Origin: DATKYV01 sp035528275
GTDB taxonomy: Bacteria > Acidobacteriota > Terriglobia > UBA7540
Assembly: GCA_035528275.1 (NCBI GenBank)
Contig: DATKYV010000358.1
Span: 1 to 26,654, forward strand
Direction: 5' to 3'
DNA length: 26,654 nucleotides
In this document: positions 21,216 through 26,654 of the stretch, piece after piece
How the letters are laid out: each line of letters begins with the position of its first letter
Numbering within the stretch: position 1 is the stretch's first letter
Notes under the pieces: model-generated
Told to the model about the DNA's origin: nothing
Seen by the model: the letters and a program-made list of their open reading frames with translations, nothing else
Databases searched by the model: none
Program-made: the position numbers and the translations under genes

Positions 21216-24158
21216 TCACTTGACTTCTCCGACCAGAACGAACGGCGCCCAGAAGTACGGGTGGCGATACGGACCGCCGGGGCCCAGCATGCTGCGCTGG
21301 GCTTCTGCCAGGGCCTGAGCCTTGTCCGTCTGGCCCAATTGCCGATAGAAACTTTTCATAAGCTGCAGCGTGGAGCGGTCATCCACTTCCCACAGGGTGG
21401 CCAACACGGAGGGGCTGCCCGCAAACAGAAAAGCCCGCGTCAGGCCGACAAAATCGTCCCCGGCCGGCACCTCCGCAAAATAGCCGCTGCCCATGGCGGT
21501 CTCGCAGGCGCTCAACGTGACGAGGTCAGCGTTGAGCCGCAGACCGAGGATTTCGTGGACCTCCAATCGGCCGTCCTCGCGGCGGCTTGGCTCGAGCTCC
21601 AGGCCGGACAGGAGCGGATTCAGCTTGTTGAAATAACCGTGAGTGGCAACGTGGATCACACGATGCCGGTCCGCCTCGCTCTTGAAGGAGGCTTCGGTCG
21701 CCGCTCGCCCAATCAGAACCTTCGGCTGCGGGGGGAAGAACTTAGCCACTTGCCGGGCTTCCTGTTGTGCGAATCGCAGCCGGGTGCGCGCCGGGGCCAG
21801 GGCGAGCAGGCTGCCCTCTGGATCGCCTTCACTCGTTTTGCCATAGACGAGGACAGTGGCGGAAGGCAGGTAAGCCAACACATAGTCTTCCACCAGGAAA
21901 CGGCCATCGGCGGTCTGCACCCGCGGCAAGGCACCAAACGGCAGGTAATGGAGGATACCGTGGGGCACCAAGTACAGGAGCTTTGTACCGGCCAGCCAAC
22001 CTTCCCCCTCCAGCGGCTCGATGAGGAAACTCGCCAAGCTCTCCGCCGGGGCTCTCCAGTCGTCACTCCCTTTGCGCAGAAGCAGGTCACGGAGGAGTTC
22101 CACCTTGTCGAACAGACTGCGGTGAGGAAGCGAAACAGTTTTTGCCTGCACCTTACTGTGGGTAACAAGAAAAACCGCCACGCCGTCTTCAGCGACCACG
22201 TATTCCAGCAGCGCGCTGTCGGCCCCTAGATTCCTTTGAACCTGCTCGGTGGAAGGAACGCCCAGGGCTGCGGCAAAGGCGGGCTCAGTCTGACGGAGAT
22301 CGTCGAGCAGGTTCTGGTATTCCCGCTCTGCCGTTGCCAGTTCGGCGGAGAAGACTTGCAAGGCCTGATTCCGCTGCTCGCGCCGGGGCCTGGCGACTTC
22401 TGTCTCGACATCCCGTTGTAGCTGGCGAACCCGCTCCTGGAGCTCCACGAGCGCCTGGTGGCGGGATTCACCCTCCGTCGGAGGGAGACCGCGATTCAAA
22501 AGGTCCAGGTAGCTGCGAGCGTGGAGCTTCTCAGCTACAAAAAAAGCGTCGCTGGTCCGTCCCATCTTGAGCAACAGGCGGACCAAGGCCACGTAAACCT
22601 GGTATTTGTTTTCACTGTAGCCGGCTCGAAAGCGCTCTTCCCGCAATTGGCTGCGTACCGCCTCGATGGTGGTCACCGCCCGCTCGAGGGCGCCGACCGC
22701 ATCGGCGTCGCGGTCCAATGCCTCCAGCGTCAATCCTTGCCCATACGCCAGCCGCCAGCCGAGTTCAGGGTCGCCGAGGGTTCGGGCGACCTCTTCGCCC
22801 GCGGCGTAGAATTGCAGGGCACCTTCGAGGCGATTCTGCGCACGTTCGATTTCTCCTTGCGCGTACAGGGCCTGGGCTTCGAGAACCCGGGCTTCGATTC
22901 CGCGCGCGATTTCGAGCGCCTGCCGGGCCTCCTCGAACGCTTCAGCGAATCTCTCTTGGTCGCGGTGGGTGAGTGACAGTTGCGTCAGGCTTTGCGCCAC
23001 TAGGACCCGGTCGTCGATCTCGCGAGCCAGCGCCAAGGCCTGGGTATAGAGAGCAGCAGCTTCTTCGTAGCGTTTCCGCTGCCACTCCAGATCCCCCAAT
23101 GCAATGAGATTGGTGATGACGCCGGCAGGATGGCCGATGCCGCGGGCCTGAGCAATAGCTCGACGAAAGCTCTGCTCGGCGGAACCGGCGTCCCCCAGGA
23201 CCGAATAGAGACCGCCCATATCGTTGAGCGCTTCCGTCAATTCACGCTTCAGCCCCGCCTGCTCGTAGGTCTTGAGCGCCTGGCTGAAGTATTTGAGCGC
23301 CGGGTCATATTGACCCCGTCGAATCAGCGCCGTTCCTTTGCCTGCCAGCCAGTCTGCCTCTTCTTTCGCAAGCCCGGCTTGGCGCGCCAATCGCCACGCG
23401 CGGTCGAAACTGCTCGATGCCTCGCTGATCTGCCCAAGTCCCAACTGACACCGAGCCAGATTGCCCAGGTCCTGGCTCATCGAAGGTTTCAACCCCAGAC
23501 GCTCGCTGATGGCGAGGGATTGCTGGTAATAGCGCATCGCCTCGCGGAACTGGCCCAGGAGAAAATAGACGCCGCCAATGTTGCCCAGCGTGTCGCATTC
23601 CCCGCGCGCAAAGCCCGTGCCGCGATATAGCTGCAGCACCCGCTGGTACTGCTCGAGGGAGCGGCGATAGTCTCCCTGCTCGTCGTACACCAAGCTGAGG
23701 TTGTTGAGTGACGCGCCCTCCAGCTTCCGGTCTCCGATCTCGCAGGCAATGGCGATGCTGCGCGTCAGACGTTCGATGGCCTCGGGATACTCACCCATTT
23801 CCCAGTAGACCAAACCCAGGTGGCTGAGAGTTTTGCCTTCCTCCAACCGGTCGCCCAGTTCGTGCTTCATCGCCAGGGCGCGGTTCAGGTAGTCGAGGGC
23901 CTTGGGGAAGTCGCCAAAACGCTTGTGGCAGTTGCCGATGTAGCCGAGGGTAATCGCTTCGCCGCGCCGGTCGCCGGCCGTACGAAAGAGCGCCAGCACG
24001 CGCTGGAATTCGGGCAGGGCGGCCTGCGGTCCCTCCTTGAGATAGAGCTGCTGCGCGGCGGTCAGGAGTTCCTCCGGCGAATCCGTCTGGGCCGGCAGAG
24101 CAGCCTTCGCAAGCATGCAGGCGAGCAGAGCGCCAATCGCCACAGCACGCTGAAACAC
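21216..24158 (-). CDS. Secreted TPR-CHAT protein (putative caspase-like protease)
   Basis: This 980-residue protein starts at a GTG at 24158, with GGGGTGA upstream. A signal peptide (VAIGALLACMLAKAALPAQ) exports it. About residues 25-530 are at least ten tetratricopeptide repeats (for example AEFQRVLALFRTAGDRRGEAITLGYIG..., and ERLTRSIAIACEIGDRKLEGASLNNLSLVYDEQGDY). A coiled coil follows at about 570-640. The CHAT domain covers about 680-980. The catalytic dyad is visible: H840 in VIHVATHGYF and C885 in LVTLSACETAMG, the order and spacing of CHAT (separase/caspase-like) peptidases. The ending, PYFWAPFVLVGE, is typical. In this family TPR regions sense a partner and CHAT cleaves a target. Here the export signal places it outside the cytoplasm, unlike CHAT proteins of defence systems such as type III-E CRISPR. 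It is 23 bases downstream of the zf-HC2 gene. Confidence 0.93.
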   Translation of the reverse strand: MFQRAVAIGALLACMLAKAALPAQTDSPEELLTAAQQLYLKEGPQAALPEFQRVLALFRTAGDRRGEAITLGYIGNCHKRFGDFPKALDYLNRALAMKHELGDRLEEGKTLSHLGLVYWEMGEYPEAIERLTRSIAIACEIGDRKLEGASLNNLSLVYDEQGDYRRSLEQYQRVLQLYRGTGFARGECDTLGNIGGVYFLLGQFREAMRYYQQSLAISERLGLKPSMSQDLGNLARCQLGLGQISEASSSFDRAWRLARQAGLAKEEADWLAGKGTALIRRGQYDPALKYFSQALKTYEQAGLKRELTEALNDMGGLYSVLGDAGSAEQSFRRAIAQARGIGHPAGVITNLIALGDLEWQRKRYEEAAALYTQALALAREIDDRVLVAQSLTQLSLTHRDQERFAEAFEEARQALEIARGIEARVLEAQALYAQGEIERAQNRLEGALQFYAAGEEVARTLGDPELGWRLAYGQGLTLEALDRDADAVGALERAVTTIEAVRSQLREERFRAGYSENKYQVYVALVRLLLKMGRTSDAFFVAEKLHARSYLDLLNRGLPPTEGESRHQALVELQERVRQLQRDVETEVARPRREQRNQALQVFSAELATAEREYQNLLDDLRQTEPAFAAALGVPSTEQVQRNLGADSALLEYVVAEDGVAVFLVTHSKVQAKTVSLPHRSLFDKVELLRDLLLRKGSDDWRAPAESLASFLIEPLEGEGWLAGTKLLYLVPHGILHYLPFGALPRVQTADGRFLVEDYVLAYLPSATVLVYGKTSEGDPEGSLLALAPARTRLRFAQQEARQVAKFFPPQPKVLIGRAATEASFKSEADRHRVIHVATHGYFNKLNPLLSGLELEPSRREDGRLEVHEILGLRLNADLVTLSACETAMGSGYFAEVPAGDDFVGLTRAFLFAGSPSVLATLWEVDDRSTLQLMKSFYRQLGQTDKAQALAEAQRSMLGPGGPYRHPYFWAPFVLVGEVK

Positions 24159-24181
24159 GGCTCACCCCAAAAAGGTTCAGA

Positions 24182-24961
24182 TTAGTTCTTCTCCCCGACC
24201 GTGAAACCAACCGCCGGGGACTTGAGCGTCTTACCATCCGGGAGAAAGGCACGAACCCAAATGAAGTATTTCCCACCCTCCGCCAGCCGCACATCGGCGG
24301 GCAGTCGAGTGTGTGCCACTTCGGACCGGCCTTCCCACACCGGGCTGCCGTCGGCCGTCACCAGGTGGACCTCGTAGAAGAGACTCCGTTCAACTTCCTG
24401 CCAGCGAAGCTCGGACTCCTCAGAGGTAATGACAGAGCCTTCCTGCGGGAACAGCAAATCGGGGAGAACCGCTCGCCGCGGTTTGTTGCGTACAGTGGGG
24501 ACAGGGACGGGTGTGAGAGGCGCGTCGCTACGGGCCGGCGGCTTCGTTTCAACCCGCGGTGGCCCAGCGGTCGGCGGGGGCGGGATTACGACTCGGGGCG
24601 CACGCAGCCAGAGCCCGGCGACAAGAGCGAGGGACGCGGCGAATCCTCCCGCCAGTGCCCAACGCAGCATCGGCTTCGCCTGGGGTTGGTCCGGAGAACC
24701 GGCAAGTCTGCACGCTTGCGCCAGCAATGCCTCCGGCACGTCGGCGCGCACTCCGCGCTCTTGCGCGTGCGCGAGAAAAGACACCTGATCCAGGCAGAAA
24801 TCGCAATCCGCAAGGTGTTCCGCCACCCGCTGCGCCGCAGTCTCATCAAGACCGCCGTCGACATAGGCGGCGATTTCGCCATCGCCCGGACATCGCCACG
24901 TGCGCTGCGGGCTACTGCCTTTGCTTCTTGCCAAGGCTCGCACCAGATGCCTTTCGTCCAT
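24182..24961 (-). CDS. zf-HC2 membrane anti-sigma-like protein with a beta-sandwich C-terminus
   Basis: The 259-residue protein starts at the ATG at 24961 behind GGGAGG. The zinc-binding anti-sigma motif is H49-x3-C53-x2-C56 (HLADCDFC), preceded by C24. One membrane segment is at about 100-120 (RWALAGGFAASLALVAGLWL). A Pro-rich stretch (about 125-165) leads to a C-terminal beta-sandwich of fibronectin-III type (LFPQEGSVITSEESELRWQEVERSLFYEVHLVTADG ... YFIWVRAFLPDGKTLKSPAVGFTV) outside the cell membrane. It probably regulates the sigma factor encoded upstream (25057-25860) and responds to an extracytoplasmic signal through the beta domain. It is cotranscribed with the CHAT gene and controlled by the bipartite element at 25015-25049. 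The longer frame to 25015 overlaps that element and is not used. Confidence 0.85.
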   Translation of the reverse strand: MDERHLVRALARSKGSSPQRTWRCPGDGEIAAYVDGGLDETAAQRVAEHLADCDFCLDQVSFLAHAQERGVRADVPEALLAQACRLAGSPDQPQAKPMLRWALAGGFAASLALVAGLWLRAPRVVIPPPPTAGPPRVETKPPARSDAPLTPVPVPTVRNKPRRAVLPDLLFPQEGSVITSEESELRWQEVERSLFYEVHLVTADGSPVWEGRSEVAHTRLPADVRLAEGGKYFIWVRAFLPDGKTLKSPAVGFTVGEKN

Positions 24962-25014
24962 ACCACCCTCCCTTGGACGCTTCCCAAGGTCGAAGTCCAC
25001 TTGCCCCCTACCCA

Positions 25015-25049
25015 CTTACACGGACAGGGCCGATGTTTTTCCGCAGAAT
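25015..25049 (-). promoter_or_regulatory. Bipartite element upstream of the zf-HC2/CHAT operon
   Basis: On the minus strand ATTCTGCGGAAAAA (25049-25036), nine bases, then TGTCCGTGTAAG (25026-25015), identical in both blocks and in gap length to 21174-21208. It lies in the 95-base spacer between the sigma stop (25057) and the zf-HC2 start (24961), 53 bases before the start. Such conservation within otherwise unlike spacers indicates a shared promoter or operator. Confidence 0.68.
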
Positions 25050-25056
25050 CCGCATG

Positions 25057-25860
25057 TCACTCTGCTAACTCTTGCCTCATCCGCGCCAGAATCTCCCGGA
25101 TTCGCCGGTCCGCTTTCTGCGGACTGCCCAGCCGGGCAAGGCGGCCGATCTGCTCCAGGGTAAGGCCGCGCTCGAAGCGAAGCCGAAGAAGGAGCCGATC
25201 GGCTTTGGGAAGTTGGGCCAGCGCCCGGTGGAGAGCTGCACGTTGCTCATTGAAGACTTCCGCAGTTCCCGGATTGGGGCCCGGGTCCGCGACCTCCCGT
25301 GAAACAGGCCCGTTGCTCTCACTCCCCACATTGATGGACCGAATTGGTCTGTGTCGGCGAATCTCCAGCAACCACAGTTGACGGGGACTGAGGGCGCTTC
25401 GCAGGCGATCCTCAGTTTCAGCCACCCGGGCCAGGGTAATCGAGGGGAACTGCGGCTGGAGGGCGGAGGTGGTCTCTTCCAACGAGAGTTCCTGCAAGAA
25501 ACAGCACCGGAAGACCTCACGGTCGACTTTCTCCAGACGAGCGACGGATTGCAGGACCCGCTGCCGGCCAAACTCCTTGCGGTGCCAGTCCAGGCAAAGA
25601 TGACGAACAACCGCCCGCAGCCAAGTCGAAAACGATGCGGGACCTGTCAGGTTGAACCGGCGCAGCTTGCGGAAGCGGTTTTGGCTCAGACGTTCGCAAA
25701 CAAAGAGAAAACAGTCGGCCACATGGTCGTCTTCCGTTTCAAAGAGCCGGATGACCTGCAGAATGAGCGGGGAATAAAGGTCGAGAAACTCAGCCCACGC
25801 GCCATGCGCCTCATTGGTACGGAGACTACGAAGGATTCGGGCAATCTGCGCGCCTTCCAT
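25057..25860 (-). CDS. Atypical sigma-70 family factor with two sigma-4-like segments
   Basis: The 267-residue protein is taken from the ATG at 25860; the frame extends further upstream without family support. Region 2 spans about 22-100 (AWAEFLDLYSPLILQVIRLF, DHVADCFLFVCERL, FSTWLRAVVRHLCLDWHRKEFGRQR). A first sigma-4-like segment lies at about 108-160 (LEKVDREVFRCCFLQELSLEETTSALQ). After a linker of about 45 residues rich in Ser/Pro/Gly, a second, complete sigma-4 helix-turn-helix lies at 205-262 (LAQLPKADRLLLRLRFERGLTLEQIGRLARLGSPQKADRRIREIL). ECF factors normally have 170-200 residues and one sigma-4. Its downstream neighbours are a zf-HC2 anti-sigma and a CHAT gene, behind a bipartite promoter-like element, which it may recognise. 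Confidence 0.85.
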   Translation of the reverse strand: MEGAQIARILRSLRTNEAHGAWAEFLDLYSPLILQVIRLFETEDDHVADCFLFVCERLSQNRFRKLRRFNLTGPASFSTWLRAVVRHLCLDWHRKEFGRQRVLQSVARLEKVDREVFRCCFLQELSLEETTSALQPQFPSITLARVAETEDRLRSALSPRQLWLLEIRRHRPIRSINVGSESNGPVSREVADPGPNPGTAEVFNEQRAALHRALAQLPKADRLLLRLRFERGLTLEQIGRLARLGSPQKADRRIREILARMRQELAE

Positions 25861-26050
25861 CAAGACTTTCCGTGGCGGCGAAGCAGGAGCACGCACATTT
25901 GACGCGCGCCCTGGCTTGCGGAGCCAGAGGCGTTTGTTAAGGGAGTAAGACTCAGGAGGATTATAGTTCCCGGGGACTGAAATTACCAATCGGAATTCCC
26001 AACGACCCCAACCCGCAACTGCCCCGGAGAGGATTTCGGCCGGCACCCGA

Positions 26051-26654
26051 CTACTGCGCCGCGCGCATCCGGTTCCTGGTGATCTCCTGCTTTTCGGGCT
26101 CGTCGAGCAAAAGCTCCAAGTGGTAAAGGACGACGCCGGCGCCGGCTTTGAGCGCGGCTTGCAAATCGTTCTCATATTGTTCGACGGGCATGGGCGGGAA
26201 TGTCGGGCCGTCGGGGCCGACTTCGATGGAAGGCAGGAGTTTTGATTCCGGCACTTCCTTGAGCAATTCCTCGTCGAGCTTCGCAACCCAGCCTGGCCCC
26301 CGGTGGGTGAGCGCCGAATAGGCCATCGGTGAGACGAAATCGAAAAACGGCGTGAGCAAGCGAAAGTCCTGCCCCACGATTTTTTCGCGCGCCCCGTTGA
26401 ATTCGTCGCGCGTCCAGGGAACGGCGTGCAGGACGATGGGCAGGTCGGGAAATTCTTTGCGGATGGCCTCCGTAAATTCGCGGGCGTTGTCCGCAATCCG
26501 CTGCACTCGCCAGGCGTACCAAGCCTCGCGGTGCTCGCTCCAGATTTCGTCGATCAACTGGCGATTGGCTTCCACCGTATCTCCGGCAACCGTGTGGCGG
26601 AGCTTCTCTCCGCCGGAGCGGCGAAACTCTTCCAGGCAACTTCGGTTGAAGCAA
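26051..26654 (-). CDS. Glycoside-hydrolase-like TIM-barrel protein (5' end outside window)
   Basis: The frame is open to the right edge and ends at 26051, giving 200 C-terminal residues. At the edge it reads CFNRSCLEEFRRSGGEKL, a pattern of the 'C-x-x-x-C-L-x-x-F' kind found after the catalytic strands in glycosyl-hydrolase-like barrels. Then come DEIWSEHREAWYAWRVQRIADNAREFTEAIRKEFPDLPIVLHAVPW, LTPFFDFVSPMAYSALTHRGPGWV, KLLPSIEVGPDG, and ALKAGAGVVLYHLELLLDEPEKQEI. These alternate strands and helices in the order expected for the end of a TIM barrel. The family is probably a putative carbohydrate-active enzyme of unknown substrate. A catalytic residue cannot be assigned without the N-terminal half. 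A GTG at 26575 is an internal codon, not the start. Confidence 0.6.
   Translation of the reverse strand, partial: CFNRSCLEEFRRSGGEKLRHTVAGDTVEANRQLIDEIWSEHREAWYAWRVQRIADNAREFTEAIRKEFPDLPIVLHAVPWTRDEFNGAREKIVGQDFRLLTPFFDFVSPMAYSALTHRGPGWVAKLDEELLKEVPESKLLPSIEVGPDGPTFPPMPVEQYENDLQAALKAGAGVVLYHLELLLDEPEKQEITRNRMRAAQ

Noticed and set aside
21261..22229. A 322-residue plus-strand frame inside the CHAT gene
   Set aside because: It is antisense to the CHAT catalytic region, where the minus-strand motifs VATHGYF and LSACETAMG are unambiguous.
24311..25381. A 356-residue plus-strand frame across the zf-HC2 and sigma genes
   Set aside because: It crosses the intergenic bipartite element and two supported minus-strand genes, and is Arg/Ser-rich without a motif.

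Overview
The window is a G+C-rich bacterial chromosome segment, most consistent with an Acidobacteriota-like genome. The grounds are several ECF sigma/zinc-finger anti-sigma pairs, a secreted TPR-CHAT protein, DUF3106 and PEGA proteins, and an Mla-type ATPase with an unusual signature. This is inference from gene content and style, not a database match. No rRNA, tRNA, CRISPR array, transposase or phage gene was seen.

Layout. 1-3226 (minus strand): mutT-like Nudix gene, a secreted WD40 protein, rimO, and the start of yacG running off the left edge. 3459-5243 (plus): a compact ECF sigma / zf-HC2 anti-sigma / secreted DUF3106 operon. 5376-8280 (minus): a SAM methyltransferase, a PEGA-domain lipoprotein-like or secreted protein, and a BNR/Asp-box sialidase-like protein. 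8380-9830 (minus): a visibly lower-G+C cassette encoding a DUF3307 membrane protein and a SatD-family protein with a C-terminal helix-turn-helix. 10016-13317 (minus): a carboxypeptidase-regulatory-like secreted protein, an MlaF-type ATPase, mobA, and a membrane-anchored hypothetical protein. 13601-15326 (plus): a second ECF sigma followed by an anti-sigma fused to DUF4349. 15506-17905 (plus): a CIRCE-controlled groES-groEL operon with a strong terminator. 18225-26654 (minus): a poly-Gly secreted protein behind a terminator-like hairpin, a small conserved-looking ORF, a secreted FG-GAP protein, a secreted TPR-CHAT putative protease, its zf-HC2 partner, a sigma factor with two sigma-4-like segments, and the 3' part of a glycoside-hydrolase-like gene.

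Two regulatory discoveries stand out. (1) The satD-DUF3307 cassette carries four copies of an 18-bp palindrome, TTGCAY-N6-RTGCAA. They form two modules in which the palindromes are exactly 28 bp apart. One module covers the satD promoter and start codon, and the other covers the satD stop codon and the DUF3307 start. The HTH of SatD is the obvious candidate ligand. (2) A 35-bp bipartite element, ATTCTGCGGAAAAA-N9-TGTCCGTGTAAG, occurs identically upstream of the zf-HC2/CHAT operon and upstream of the FG-GAP gene. It looks like a dedicated promoter for the neighbouring unusual sigma factor and links the secreted CHAT and FG-GAP proteins into one regulon.

In addition, many of the intergenic spacers hold degenerate heptamer arrays, each with a different heptamer. 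Two of these are arranged as inverted arrays around a 60-90 bp core. Short GCAAGC/GCTTGC-cored palindromes are clustered upstream of the first sigma operon.
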